Source: [Clostridium] innocuum (GTDB taxonomy: Bacteria; Bacillota_I; Bacilli_A; Erysipelotrichales; Erysipelotrichaceae). From it: DNA of 64,000 bases. How positions within the stretch are numbered: the first letter of the stretch is position 1; the number at the start of each line of letters is the position of its first letter. The notes under the pieces were generated by a model that saw nothing but the letters and a program-made list of their open reading frames with translations, ran no database searches and was not told where the DNA came from. The translations under genes and the position numbers were made by a program. Location of the stretch: contig CP048838.1 in the NCBI GenBank assembly GCA_012317185.1, forward strand, positions 3,968,001 to 4,032,000, given 5' to 3'. Shown here piece after piece: positions 44,412 to 53,182 of this stretch.

Positions 44412-44742
44412 CGGTTACCTCCCCGCGATAGAAACGGTTTTCTTTAAATTCTATAAAATCTAAACTTGTTTCACATGAATCTGCATATGACTTAAAACTA
44501 CCTTTAGGGTGTTCTTGGCTGGGTTCAAAAAGAATAACTATTTTCCTATACCATTTTTCCTTATCATCCCACACCCACATACCTTCATGCAAATTTTCAA
44601 ATTTTAGAGGCGGATTGTTTGTGCGGCTCTTATACTTTGTATACACGCCGTTTTTAAAGCATTGTTGTACTCCTATATAGCACATTTTATCTTGCTGTAT
44701 GCCAATGGCACATAAATCACATACGCATCTTACTTCACTCAT
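44395..44742 (-). CDS. Phage protein with N-terminal Cys pairs, unknown
   Basis: A 115-residue protein beginning MSEVRCVCDLCAIGIQQDKM, with three further Cys. A zinc knuckle is possible. The rest (FENLHEGMWVWDDKEKWYRK; SLDFIEFKENRFYRGEV) is unlike any family I know. The start overlaps the preceding stop. Confidence 0.65.
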   Translation of the reverse strand: MSEVRCVCDLCAIGIQQDKMCYIGVQQCFKNGVYTKYKSRTNNPPLKFENLHEGMWVWDDKEKWYRKIVILFEPSQEHPKGSFKSYADSCETSLDFIEFKENRFYRGEVTDEKIQ

Positions 44743-45073
44743 CACCATTACCCCATAGCTCTTTCATTTTATTAAATTTTGCAGGAACGCTTTTCATACA
44801 TTCCACGAAGTCGTCAGACGGTATCTGGTCTATGCACCCCATAAGAGAAGCCTGTACAAAGAGAATTTCTTTCTCTGTCAGGAAGCATGCAGCCATTTTA
44901 GCAAATGTGAGAATAACTTCTTCAAGTGTTGCGAATGGTTCAAACACAACAGCTTGACCATTTTTCTTATATAGCTTAATTTCAATATCACCTATTATTG
45001 AAGCTTCTTTCAAATCTTTTACACTTCTTAATGATTCGCTGCCTTTGTATGCTAATTCTGTAAGTTTATTCAT
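44735..45073 (-). CDS. Phage protein, unknown
   Basis: A 112-residue, mostly helical protein (LTFAKMAACFLTEKEILFVQ). The second of two ATG codons was chosen because AAGGAGT abuts the first. Located just after ssb in the early operon; no function can be assigned. Confidence 0.65.
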   Translation of the reverse strand: MNKLTELAYKGSESLRSVKDLKEASIIGDIEIKLYKKNGQAVVFEPFATLEEVILTFAKMAACFLTEKEILFVQASLMGCIDQIPSDDFVECMKSVPAKFNKMKELWGNGDE

Positions 45074-45084
45074 ATTCATACTCC

Positions 45085-45552
45085 TTAAAATGGTAGATCA
45101 TCACTGGCGATATCCAGTGTACTGCTTGTAAAGTCATTAGAGTAGGACTGGCTGTTGTCACTCTGGTAGCCATGATTGCTTCCCTGGTCATAATCAGGTA
45201 CATAGGCATTGCTGTTCGCATTGCTTGCAGCTGCGCTTTTGCTTTCCAGAAATTGTACACTGTCTGCGACAACTTCAGTTACATAAACGCGTTTACCGTC
45301 CTTATCATCATAGCTGCGTGTCTGGATTCTTCCTTCCACACCGACCAGTGATCCTTTATGTGTATACTGTGATACGCTGTCCGCAGTCTTGTTCCAGACG
45401 ACAGTGTTGATGAAATCAGCATCCGGCTGTCCCTCCTGCTTGTATCGGCGGGTACAGGCCAATGTAAAGCTTGTGACGCTGGCTCCGTTTGCAGTCTTAC
45501 GCAGCACCGGGTCTTTTGTAAGCCTGCCGACTAATACCACTCTGTTGATCAT
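45085..45552 (-). CDS. ssb: Single-stranded DNA-binding protein
   Basis: A 155-residue SSB. The OB fold is clear (MINRVVLVGRLTKDPVLRKT; FINTVVWNKTADSVSQYT; GSLVGVEGRIQTRSYDD), followed by a Ser/Asn-rich linker and the acidic tip DIASDDLPF that recruits replication and repair partners. It works with the phage's DnaD-type replication protein and recombination genes. Confidence 0.95.
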   Translation of the reverse strand: MINRVVLVGRLTKDPVLRKTANGASVTSFTLACTRRYKQEGQPDADFINTVVWNKTADSVSQYTHKGSLVGVEGRIQTRSYDDKDGKRVYVTEVVADSVQFLESKSAAASNANSNAYVPDYDQGSNHGYQSDNSQSYSNDFTSSTLDIASDDLPF

Positions 45553-45953
45553 AAGCTCACAACCTCCAGCAATTCGTCATTTTCATAAATATTTCCAACG
45601 ACTTCAACGCTTTTCTCGTATTTTCCAATGTTCACTTCTAATAATTCTTTGATATCATATTCGTATTCTCTCAACATTTCACTGTCAATTAAATATCGAG
45701 CACTAATGCCAACGTCACCCCAAGTAATTACAAACAGATTACATCCGTTAACGGTTTGATGTATGTCTATGATATCTCCATCATAGATTTCTTTACCATT
45801 CTTATCTTTTAATCCTGTACATTGCATGACGTAAAATGCGCGTTGCTCTGGTGTGCCCGGAAAAATCTCCCATGCAGGAAGATTCATGATGTCGCCCCAT
45901 TGCAGCATTCTTTTTTCTATTAAATCCCATACTCTAAATTTTAATACTTTCAT
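45549..45953 (-). CDS. YopX-family protein
   Basis: A 134-residue protein with the YopX pattern (LKFRVWDLIEKRMLQWGDI; QCTGLKDKNGKEIYDGDIID; GNIYENDELL). Common in Gram-positive phages; the role is unknown. Overlaps ssb by 4 bases. Confidence 0.88.
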   Translation of the reverse strand: MKVLKFRVWDLIEKRMLQWGDIMNLPAWEIFPGTPEQRAFYVMQCTGLKDKNGKEIYDGDIIDIHQTVNGCNLFVITWGDVGISARYLIDSEMLREYEYDIKELLEVNIGKYEKSVEVVGNIYENDELLEVVSL

Positions 45954-46426
45954 TCTTTTTCACTCTCCTTCATGAATACAAACCAATAAGTCTTATTCCC
46001 TCTACCTTTATCTCCAAATATCGGTATAGTATCTAATACTTCAAACAATTCTTTTTGCTTTATATCTGTTTCATTCCATTTGAATACCAATGTTCCATAT
46101 GGTTTAAGCACCCTCATACATTCATCAAATCCCTGTTTCAAGTATGGTTTCCATTCTGGCGGTAATTTTCCATATTTCTTTGCCAACCATGAATTATCTC
46201 CAACCTTTACTAAATGCGGCGGATCAAACACAACCATGTCATAGGTGTTGTCCGGTACAGGTAGGTGTCTGAAATCCCACTGAGTATCCGGATCTATCTT
46301 AAGCATTCTTCCATCGCAAAGAGGTTCCTCTAACTTTCTGATGTCATTGAAATGCACAAGAGGATTATTTTTATTAAAATAAAACATTTTACTTCCGCAA
46401 CAAACATCTAAAATCCGTTTCATCAT
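45950..46426 (-). CDS. SAM-dependent methyltransferase-like protein
   Basis: A 158-residue protein. SAM motif: ILDVCCGSKMFYF; catalytic-type motif: VVFDPPHLVKVG. The end resembles Rossmann methyltransferases (RVLKPYGTLVFKWNE). It is shorter than sequence-specific DNA methyltransferases and has no target-recognition region, so the substrate is unclear. Common next to the other two methyltransferases in Bacillota phages. Confidence 0.78.
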   Translation of the reverse strand: MMKRILDVCCGSKMFYFNKNNPLVHFNDIRKLEEPLCDGRMLKIDPDTQWDFRHLPVPDNTYDMVVFDPPHLVKVGDNSWLAKKYGKLPPEWKPYLKQGFDECMRVLKPYGTLVFKWNETDIKQKELFEVLDTIPIFGDKGRGNKTYWFVFMKESEKE

Positions 46427-46587
46427 TTTTCTTCTCCTTCATATAACTCTCTTATCGCTTTCTTTACTTCATCTAGTGCCACATAATCTTTATCATTAAC
46501 AGTGACAAGGACATTTTCCAAACCACACTTTTTGAGTATATCCTCAATTTTTACTATAGCGTGACCTGCTATTACTGACTGTTTCAT
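46423..46587 (-). CDS. 54-residue acidic protein, unknown
   Basis: MKQSVIAGHAIVKIEDILKK then NVLVTVNDKDYVALDEV and an acidic helix. Stop and next start overlap as ATGA. It lies between two methyltransferase genes. No family recognised. Confidence 0.6.
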   Translation of the reverse strand: MKQSVIAGHAIVKIEDILKKCGLENVLVTVNDKDYVALDEVKKAIRELYEGEEK

Positions 46588-46589
46588 CG

Positions 46590-47342
46590 CTAAATCTCCA
46601 GCGCTAGATTAACATCTGAGAGCATCAACTTTTTTGACTTATTGTAAAACTCTTTTTTTATCTCAAACCCATAACAACTGCGGTTTAATTCTGCGCACGC
46701 TCTTAACGTTGACCCGCTGCCTGCTACCGGATCAATCACCACATCACCGATATCAGTGTAAATCTGGATGAGTTGTTTTAATAAAGTGACAGGTTTTTGT
46801 GTTGGATGTATTTTAGGATAATTACCTCCTCTATCCCACTCAAACCAATCCAGTATCATCCTTCCATTGTTGTTAAACTTTGGCAGCTTATCACGGTAGA
46901 GCACAATCGCTGTCTCTGTCGCTCCGCACACACGCATGTTGGCCTTTAGCACCTGAGATGATGTTTTTTTTATGAAAAATAACGGTTGTGCGTGTTTAAA
47001 TCCAAATCCCTTCGCGTACTCCCTTATCTCATTAAGCTGCTGCCAAGAACAGAAAATAATCATGCAAGGTGCCTTCCCGGTTTCTTTAGGTTCTTTTTTC
47101 AATAATCGTACACAGAACTGGAAGAAATTATAAATCTTGAAATCATCATCCGTATCAAAGAAAGTCTTTCCGGCCTTGTTGCTCTCTCCGTTTTTGTTAT
47201 CTCCATCAATGTACCAGTCTGAACGCGATCCGTATGCGTTTGTCCCAATGTTATATGGGATATCGGCTATAATAAGCTGCGCTCTTGGAATCTGGTATCG
47301 TTTGGCATTTTCAAAATGGTCGTTATATAATTCAATTTTCAA
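46590..47342 (-). CDS. DNA adenine methyltransferase (N6, beta class)
   Basis: A 250-residue protein. The catalytic motif reads DIPYNIG in place of the usual DPPY, and the SAM motif DPVAGSGSTLRACAEL comes late in the chain, so it is beta class (N6_N4_Mtase). HPTQKPVTLLKQLI lies between. It probably modifies phage DNA against host restriction; no partner nuclease is present. Confidence 0.85.
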   Translation of the reverse strand: MKIELYNDHFENAKRYQIPRAQLIIADIPYNIGTNAYGSRSDWYIDGDNKNGESNKAGKTFFDTDDDFKIYNFFQFCVRLLKKEPKETGKAPCMIIFCSWQQLNEIREYAKGFGFKHAQPLFFIKKTSSQVLKANMRVCGATETAIVLYRDKLPKFNNNGRMILDWFEWDRGGNYPKIHPTQKPVTLLKQLIQIYTDIGDVVIDPVAGSGSTLRACAELNRSCYGFEIKKEFYNKSKKLMLSDVNLALEI

Positions 47343-47357
47343 TTCTTACACCTCTCT

Positions 47358-48095
47358 CTAAAAAAGCTGTAACTGTGTTTTATTCATTTTGATTCGATCT
47401 TTTGCTGTATTGAAAATACTTTCTTCTGATTCTATTCCTATGTATTTACGATTTGTGTTCTGCGCTGCGATGCAAGTAGATCCAGATCCCATACAATTAT
47501 CAAGCACAATATCGTAATCATTTGTATAGGTCCGGATAAGGTATTCGAGTAAAGCTATAGGCTTCTGTGTAGGTTGTAATGAGCATTTCTGCGTATCTGC
47601 CGAGAATACCTGTATACTGCGTGGGTAGCGTGCAGCGGAATCATAGATATAATCTTCATCTGCTTGTCCATACACATCGGTTTGCAACCCTTTACGCCTA
47701 TAAGATACTTTCCGCTGTCCTGATGTCATCTGTGGATTATATGTACATTGACTTTTATAAAACACACATATCACTTCATGATTTCTTAATGGTTGTTTCT
47801 TTGCGTTTAAAAATCCGGTGCCTTTGACTTTATCCCATATCCAGTCATATTTATACATCTGTACATTACTCAACCTCAGGCGGCTTGAGAACGGCTCTGC
47901 GCCAAACAAAACAATAGCTGCATTATCTTTTGCTACTCTGCAGTATTGCTCCCACAACTTATCAAACGGAATAACAACATCCCATTTACATTGTGTCGTA
48001 CCATAAGGGAGATCGCACAGTATCATGTCAATACTTTTGTCTGGAATATCTTTCATTACTTCAAGACAATCCCCATGTTTGATATAGCTTTCCAT
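47358..48095 (-). CDS. DNA adenine methyltransferase (N6, beta class)
   Basis: A 245-residue protein with the catalytic motif DLPYGTTQCKWD at residues ~28-39 and the SAM motif DNCMGSGSTCIAAQNTNR near the end. The first Pro of DPPY is replaced by Leu, as is common in phage enzymes of this group. AAGGGAGGG precedes the start. It is distinct in sequence from the neighbouring enzyme, so the two likely modify different sites. Confidence 0.87.
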   Translation of the reverse strand: MESYIKHGDCLEVMKDIPDKSIDMILCDLPYGTTQCKWDVVIPFDKLWEQYCRVAKDNAAIVLFGAEPFSSRLRLSNVQMYKYDWIWDKVKGTGFLNAKKQPLRNHEVICVFYKSQCTYNPQMTSGQRKVSYRRKGLQTDVYGQADEDYIYDSAARYPRSIQVFSADTQKCSLQPTQKPIALLEYLIRTYTNDYDIVLDNCMGSGSTCIAAQNTNRKYIGIESEESIFNTAKDRIKMNKTQLQLF

Positions 48096-48116
48096 TTTCC
48101 CTCCCTTAAAATAAAC

Positions 48117-48221
48117 TTAATTGCTCATGTAGTGCTCTATTTTTGCAAGTTTACGGTTACTGATGCCCAACTCACCTTGACGTCTTATGATGAAATCCAG
48201 GATGTTATCATAGGTTGTCAT
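48117..48221 (-). CDS. 34-residue peptide, unknown
   Basis: MTTYDNILDFIIRRQGELGI then SNRKLAKIEHYMSN. It fills the gap between the replication and methyltransferase genes. The ribosome binding site is weak, so it is uncertain; the C-terminal part looks like half of a helix-turn-helix. Confidence 0.4.
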   Translation of the reverse strand: MTTYDNILDFIIRRQGELGISNRKLAKIEHYMSN

Positions 48222-48236
48222 ATTTTTATTAACCAC

Positions 48237-49013
48237 TTATCTCTCTCCTCCCTCGTACTGCTCGGCTGTCAGCCCTCTCTTTTTCCAATCTAATAAGATA
48301 CGATCAACATAATCAACACTGTTTTTATCCTGTACCAACATTTCCCTGAATGCATAACGTAATAGCTTATCGTCATACTCCTCTTTCCATTGGCAGATTA
48401 TTTGCAGCTCCCTTTGTGATAATAAGCGGTTAAAGCGTTCTTCATACAGTTCTATGATTGGTGTACCATATAACTTTTGTTGTTCCTGCTCTTTTTCTTC
48501 AAGCTGTTTTTCAACATCCGGGAAAGGAGAAACAGGAAGGCTGTTTATATTACTTAAAAGATTATTTTCTTTATTGTATTTATTATCTTTATTATATTGT
48601 GGTTGATTGATGGTTATTTGTTGGTTATTTGTTGGTTGCTCATTGGTTGCTTGTTGGTTATCCTGCTGGTTGATTGACTGGTCTTTACTTAGCCTGTTAG
48701 GCTGATATTTGTCGTAGTTTACTACACTTATGACCGTTTCCTTGTTGGTTGTTTTTCTGGTTATTTCTTTAGTGTCTACTAGTTTGCCCAATGCTGTTCT
48801 AACCTGTTGTTCTGTCAACCCTGTTTCTAAAGATAAATTTTTTCGGGATGTCACGAAACTTCCTCGTTCTATAGTCCTCCCTTTATATTTCTGAGCTCTG
48901 TAATTAGCTCTGATCAAACAATGTAGGAACAGTGTTTTCACAGGCACATCCTTGTACCATTCCCATTCAGTGAATTTTCGAAATAAATTCACATATGTTC
49001 CTAATTCTTCCAA
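48237..49013 (-). CDS. DnaD-type phage replication protein
   Basis: A 258-residue protein. Residues 1-105 form the replisome-organizer winged helix (FRKFTEWEWYKDVPVKTLFL; ETGLTEQQVRTALGKLVDTK). A Gln/Asn-rich linker (NQQDNQQATNEQPTNNQQ) follows and then a DnaD-like helical domain (YEERFNRLLSQRELQIICQW). Such proteins bind the phage origin and load the host helicase. The repetitive linker could contain or overlap the replication origin; no clear iterons were seen elsewhere. Confidence 0.85.
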   Translation of the reverse strand: MEELGTYVNLFRKFTEWEWYKDVPVKTLFLHCLIRANYRAQKYKGRTIERGSFVTSRKNLSLETGLTEQQVRTALGKLVDTKEITRKTTNKETVISVVNYDKYQPNRLSKDQSINQQDNQQATNEQPTNNQQITINQPQYNKDNKYNKENNLLSNINSLPVSPFPDVEKQLEEKEQEQQKLYGTPIIELYEERFNRLLSQRELQIICQWKEEYDDKLLRYAFREMLVQDKNSVDYVDRILLDWKKRGLTAEQYEGGER

Positions 49014-49032
49014 TCCTCACCACCTCAATCTG

Positions 49033-49197
49033 TTAGCTTTCTGTGACAAAAATCTCACATTTGCTGTAGTCTATCTCGATTCGTGTTTCGTCCGTGTTGG
49101 CGCCTGTACAGCTTATTTCGATGCACATATCGTACTCTTTAAGCAACTGTTCTGGCACGCATTTCTCTACGAGGATTTTCATATCTTCCCAATTCAT
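49033..49197 (-). CDS. 54-residue protein, unknown
   Basis: MNWEDMKILVEKCVPEQLLK then YDMCIEISCTGANTDETRIE; three Cys, acidic. It is read from the early transcript between the DUF1064 and DnaD genes. No family recognised. Confidence 0.55.
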   Translation of the reverse strand: MNWEDMKILVEKCVPEQLLKEYDMCIEISCTGANTDETRIEIDYSKCEIFVTES

Positions 49198-49198
49198 T

Positions 49199-49579
49199 TT
49201 ATGTCTCCTTTATCTCAATACCCTTTAATTCCGCCATTAGGCGCCGTTTAATCTTATAAACGTCTGTAGAGTGTCCCTTTGCATCTTCGACTACCAGAGC
49301 GCCTGTATCGTCGTTATAGACGAAGTCTGCAATATACTTCAAGGCTCTTCCATGCTCATTTTTTGGAAAGAGTATATAAGGCACCTGCAGGCGGAGGTTG
49401 GCTATCTCCCCTGCCTGCTCCAGTAGCCGTAATTCTTGATATCTGGATGCCTCGCGCTTACTATCGAACATTATCCCATCCACCTCTGTTTTAACCGCTC
49501 CGTATTTGCTCTTTTTAGGCTTTTCAGTAGGTGTTTGTGCAGAGGTATACTTACGTCCGTCTGGGTAGTTAATCATCAT
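49199..49579 (-). CDS. DUF1064 protein (nuclease-like)
   Basis: A 126-residue protein with the DUF1064 pattern: SKYGAVKTEVDGIMFDSKRE, ASRYQELRLLEQAGEI, YIADFVYNDDTGALVVEDAK. The E...D...ExK spacing resembles PD-(D/E)XK nucleases such as Holliday-junction resolvases. It overlaps the upstream HNH gene by 11 bases. Confidence 0.82.
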   Translation of the reverse strand: MMINYPDGRKYTSAQTPTEKPKKSKYGAVKTEVDGIMFDSKREASRYQELRLLEQAGEIANLRLQVPYILFPKNEHGRALKYIADFVYNDDTGALVVEDAKGHSTDVYKIKRRLMAELKGIEIKET

Positions 49580-50234
49580 CAAACACCTTTAATTCGCCTT
49601 TTTTGATAAAATATTCCATTTTCTTATCAATGATAAAAGGTGATAAGTGATTCTCTTGTATGAATATCTCATTACCTATCGTGTGACATTTTATATGGCA
49701 TCCCTTGCACAATGGCAAGGCACGTTTTCCAACATGCGATATCTTTTGACGGTTATTTCCGGCACCTATCGCATCAACATGATGTATCTCAGCGTGTTTC
49801 CCACATATTACACATCTTCTTTTTAAAGCCAACGCATATGATTGCTTTTCGTCGAATGTATAATCGTAGTCCGCAATAATCTTCTTTGCGAACGGTATCT
49901 CGTTATATATGCAATAGTCAATAATAGCCCGTATTAAGCCGTTTGCGTAGGTCATGCTGCAGGAAGACAGACTTTCCACTTCTATTTCCATTACTGATGC
50001 ATACTGTTGTTGTAATTCCATTCTCACCCATTCTGAATCATAGCCCGTATATCGTGCTATCTCTCCGCATAAAGCGAAGATAAAGCGCCTTTGTTTATCT
50101 GTTATATGCCGTCTATCAATGAGCTTTATATCGACTTCCAGCGTATCTCCACAATCAAGAAACATTTCATCCGTTTGTTTTAATGCAACGGCATCTATGC
50201 AATAGACACCGTTGCGCTTATACAACTTGCTCAT
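49569..50234 (-). CDS. Putative HNHc nuclease of the recombination module
   Basis: A 221-residue protein. The N-terminal part (DRRHITDKQRRFIFALCGEI) is followed by a C-terminal zinc-binding HNH domain: RRCVICGKHAEIHHVDAIG, ALPLCKGCHIKCH. The family often stands next to DUF669 and recombinase genes in Bacillota phages and probably processes recombination intermediates. Confidence 0.87.
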   Translation of the reverse strand: MSKLYKRNGVYCIDAVALKQTDEMFLDCGDTLEVDIKLIDRRHITDKQRRFIFALCGEIARYTGYDSEWVRMELQQQYASVMEIEVESLSSCSMTYANGLIRAIIDYCIYNEIPFAKKIIADYDYTFDEKQSYALALKRRCVICGKHAEIHHVDAIGAGNNRQKISHVGKRALPLCKGCHIKCHTIGNEIFIQENHLSPFIIDKKMEYFIKKGELKVFDDD

Positions 50235-50237
50235 TGC

Positions 50238-50813
50238 TTAGAAAGGAAGATCATCATCCCTTATATCCAGATGGCTGGCATATGCCTGCTGTGGTGTAAA
50301 TCCACCAGAAGGTACGCTTGTCTTTTTCAGCAGCTTGTCTTCTGGAATTGTTACGTTGTCGATTTCAGAAACAGCTCTCACATACATACACTTAGTAGAA
50401 AATTTTGATTCTCCTTTATCATTCAGATATTCTTCCCTACCGAATACGCCACAGAATTTCTTTCCTTTCAAGCTTCCTTCATCCCAAGACCATATGTATC
50501 CAGGATTAGATTCCAGTATCCGGTTGATGAAAGCTTTGAAATATGGATTTGACTGTTCTGTTCCATACCCCTGATAATATGTACCTCTCCACTTTGCATT
50601 CGGGTCTTTCTTTCTATCCGCTGCAAGCATTGCACCATAATAACCTGGTTGTTTATCTTCTGGTGCGAAGTCATATGCTATAACGAGCATCTTGTTTCCA
50701 CTTTTAGATACTTCTGTGCGCGCGCCAACGATTGCACATATGTGTCCGCCTAACTCAATTTTTTCAAAACTTCCAGCTTCTTCTAATTCATTCCATCCGT
50801 TGATTGGTTCCAT
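50238..50813 (-). CDS. DUF669 single-stranded DNA-binding-like protein
   Basis: A 191-residue protein (LGGHICAIVGARTEVSKSGN; YYQGYGTEQSNPYFKAFINR). Its end IRDDDLPF is the same kind of acidic tip as in SSB, which supports a role in DNA recombination by displacement or recruitment. It is next to the Sak4-like ATPase and Gp157, a common set. Confidence 0.87.
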   Translation of the reverse strand: MEPINGWNELEEAGSFEKIELGGHICAIVGARTEVSKSGNKMLVIAYDFAPEDKQPGYYGAMLAADRKKDPNAKWRGTYYQGYGTEQSNPYFKAFINRILESNPGYIWSWDEGSLKGKKFCGVFGREEYLNDKGESKFSTKCMYVRAVSEIDNVTIPEDKLLKKTSVPSGGFTPQQAYASHLDIRDDDLPF

Positions 50814-50822
50814 TTTATCCTC

Positions 50823-51314
50823 CTACTTAACTGTTAATGACGTTTTCTCTACTAAACTACAGCCAGGCACGTCAATTCCTTGTTTCAGTGCTGCACCGAT
50901 TTCTTTCTTCATCGGCGATGTTTCTGTTTTCACTTTTAAATATTCTTTAGGTATGAGAATTTCTGCATCAATAGAAACTGACTTTGTGTTTCTCGTACTT
51001 ATGGTGTTTCTGGCGGTAGCAAGTTTCTTTTTACCACGCATCATCAACGCATTTAACAAGTATTTTTCCAAATGATCGACTCGCTTCTGGTCTGAATCAT
51101 TTTTCATTTTAAGAGCATCGATTTCTTCTTTTCTTGCCTTGATCAGTGCCTTCACCTCTTTAATCAAACAGCCGATATTATCAGCTTTTACTTCAAATTC
51201 TTCTTTGATTGCATCCAATTCCTCATCTGTAAACAGAATCTCTCCTGTTTCTGGATCAACTCTTTCAAACAGCTGCAAGTATGCTGCATTGATTTCATAT
51301 AAACTTCTCGTCAT
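50823..51314 (-). CDS. Siphovirus Gp157-family protein
   Basis: A 163-residue protein: SLYEINAAYLQLFERVDPET, then a long coiled coil (ADNIGCLIKEVKALIKARKE) and a beta end (VKTETSPMKKEIGAALKQG). In Streptococcus phages Gp157 was reported to link to resistance against other phages, but the exact role is unknown. The start at 51314 follows TTGGAGGAG; the frame is open further upstream inside the ATPase gene. Confidence 0.88.
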   Translation of the reverse strand: MTRSLYEINAAYLQLFERVDPETGEILFTDEELDAIKEEFEVKADNIGCLIKEVKALIKARKEEIDALKMKNDSDQKRVDHLEKYLLNALMMRGKKKLATARNTISTRNTKSVSIDAEILIPKEYLKVKTETSPMKKEIGAALKQGIDVPGCSLVEKTSLTVK

Positions 51315-51315
51315 G

Positions 51316-51957
51316 TCAATACTCCTCCAATACTTTGATAACTTCCATAATGTCATTATCAATTTCATCCTCTTCAAATGCTCCCATAGGCGTTTTTGCT
51401 GTACTGTTCTTGGCATGTGTCTCAAATACATAGCGTCCGCCTGCAGCTTTTGCATTCAGGATGGTTGTGAATTTGCTTTCAAGACAGATTTTGTCAATCT
51501 TTTTTCCGCTCGTTTTGATGCGAGTAAACATATAACCGCTGTCATCGCGCTCTGTCTGCGTATGTGCTGTAAATATGATATTGAGATCATCGCGCAGCGT
51601 AGGAGCGGTGTCCACCATATTCCATATACACTGTGCAAGATCCATCCACTTGTCGTAGCCTTTTTCTTTGCATCTGCGCATTTCATCGCCCACCATGATG
51701 CCATTGATTGTATCAATGACTACATATTTGATTTCTGGACGCTTGTCGCTGATTTTGACAAGCATACGCATAATTTTGTCTGCATCATCGCTGACCATGT
51801 AGTTCTTATTGTCTGCATTGTATTCATTGCGCCAGCCTTTCCAGCTGAGACCTTTTTTATCACAGTCAATATATACTGTTTCTTCCGGTGGAAGATTGCG
51901 CATTGCGGTCGTTTTACCACTTCCGCTCTCTCCCATAACACATATTACTTTGCTCAT
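51316..51957 (-). CDS. Sak4-like RecA-fold ATPase
   Basis: A 213-residue protein with Walker A GESGSGKTT at residues 9-17 and Walker B YVVIDTINGI. The short RecA-like core without other domains matches the Sak4 phage recombinases that promote single-strand annealing with SSB. Its stop lies just before the Gp157 start. Confidence 0.88.
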   Translation of the reverse strand: MSKVICVMGESGSGKTTAMRNLPPEETVYIDCDKKGLSWKGWRNEYNADNKNYMVSDDADKIMRMLVKISDKRPEIKYVVIDTINGIMVGDEMRRCKEKGYDKWMDLAQCIWNMVDTAPTLRDDLNIIFTAHTQTERDDSGYMFTRIKTSGKKIDKICLESKFTTILNAKAAGGRYVFETHAKNSTAKTPMGAFEEDEIDNDIMEVIKVLEEY

Positions 51958-51968
51958 ACATTTTCCTC

Positions 51969-52676
51969 CTAAATTTCTTCCAGAAGGCCTTTCATTTCCT
52001 CCTGATAATCGTCTGTTTCAATGTATGTCTTATACTGGTTGATTTCTTTTAAGACATTTTCAATCTCGTTCTCTTCCAGCTTATCCATGACTGTTTGATA
52101 CTTTGCATCGTCACCTATTGATTCTGCAAACACGAGATAAAAGTCAGTCAGTAAATGATATTCGTATGCGCTACGTAGCCTCTGAATGTATTTATCGTTT
52201 TGCTTGTTATCATCTACATACTTGTCAATATACGCCTCTCTAATTTCCTCGTTTGTAACGCCTTCGTCGTCCAAAAATTCGGATGCTAAGACAGTTAATT
52301 TCTCTATTTCGATATCACCCTGCTGTTTAGCATCTATATATACGGGTAAATCTTCAAGCACATGGTTCCTTTCGTGATAACTGATCATTCTGAATATAGC
52401 TCCGTTTATGTTTTTAATAAGAAATTTGATACTGCTGCCTTTGAGGGAATATGATACATCCTCTTGATCTCCCCATGTATTCGGTCTACTGTTGTCCCGC
52501 AGGTTCAGGCGAAACACAATTCTCATATTTTCCGTTTCAATTTTTGTCAATTTGATAGTGATGACAAAATCCTTATACTCAAACAGCGTCCATGTTTTCT
52601 GCCATAATGCAGGGTTAAGATAATTCTTGATGATAAAACTGTAGTCCATTTTCCAGACTTTTATTGCTGGTAACAT
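51969..52676 (-). CDS. Phage early protein, unknown
   Basis: A 235-residue protein with a beta-rich N-terminal half (FVITIKLTKIETENMRIVFR) and an acidic helical C-terminal half (ENEIENVLKEINQYKTYIET). AAGGAGGAAGAGAT precedes the start. It is fixed next to the recombinase genes, so a part in DNA processing is possible, without direct evidence. Confidence 0.7.
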   Translation of the reverse strand: MLPAIKVWKMDYSFIIKNYLNPALWQKTWTLFEYKDFVITIKLTKIETENMRIVFRLNLRDNSRPNTWGDQEDVSYSLKGSSIKFLIKNINGAIFRMISYHERNHVLEDLPVYIDAKQQGDIEIEKLTVLASEFLDDEGVTNEEIREAYIDKYVDDNKQNDKYIQRLRSAYEYHLLTDFYLVFAESIGDDAKYQTVMDKLEENEIENVLKEINQYKTYIETDDYQEEMKGLLEEI

Positions 52677-52688
52677 ATCTCTTCCTCC

Positions 52689-52934
52689 TTAAAATATTTC
52701 TTGTGTTGATTTTGTGCTACGCTCAGTAGCTGTCATAAGTGTGTAATCTTTGCCATCCTCGTAGATCGGGAAAACTTCATCACTTGGGGTTCTTCTCCAA
52801 GGTCCTTCACTTTCCCACACGTCATAGATACATTTACGACACATTTCTTTTCCGTCTCTCCAGTGCAGCATACCGTAATATTCCTGTTTCCCACACTTGG
52901 GACATACAATGACCTTTTTCATGATGTCATTCAT
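52689..52934 (-). CDS. Small zinc-ribbon protein
   Basis: An 81-residue protein with CPKCGKQEYYG and CRKCIYDVWE, a zinc ribbon. Start at 52934 (GAAAGGATTACAGAAT before it) was chosen over upstream frames that overlap the neighbour. Function unknown. Confidence 0.7.
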   Translation of the reverse strand: MNDIMKKVIVCPKCGKQEYYGMLHWRDGKEMCRKCIYDVWESEGPWRRTPSDEVFPIYEDGKDYTLMTATERSTKSTQEIF

Positions 52935-53061
52935 ATTCTGTAATCCTTTCTTCTTTCTTAGCTTCTGCATCTTCCGCCTGCAGGTCTGCCAGCTCGTCTG
53001 CTGACAGCTGCCACTCATCATCGTAGTGGTCTGGATCCATGCGGTTATAGATGGTTTTCAT
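52927..53061 (-). CDS. 44-residue acidic protein, unknown
   Basis: MKTIYNRMDPDHYDDEWQLS then an acidic helix (ADELADLQAEDAEAKKEE). The stop overlaps the next gene's start region by 8 bases. Short acidic early proteins are often DNA mimics or inhibitors, but nothing specific is seen. Confidence 0.6.
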   Translation of the reverse strand: MKTIYNRMDPDHYDDEWQLSADELADLQAEDAEAKKEERITEYE

Positions 53062-53182
53062 AATGATTCTCCAGCAAAACAATCGGGTCGCATATAACCC
53101 CCATACGCAGGGTGTTGTACATGTTGATAACTAGGTATATTGTTAATACTGCATGACCGATTACTATGTATTCCCACATCAT
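53045..53182 (-). CDS. Small single-pass membrane protein
   Basis: A 45-residue protein: MMWEYIVIGHAVLTIYLVIN then a polar tail. Its ATG overlaps the antirepressor stop (TAATG), so it is translated after it. Function unknown. Confidence 0.6.
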   Translation of the reverse strand: MMWEYIVIGHAVLTIYLVINMYNTLRMGVICDPIVLLENHYENHL

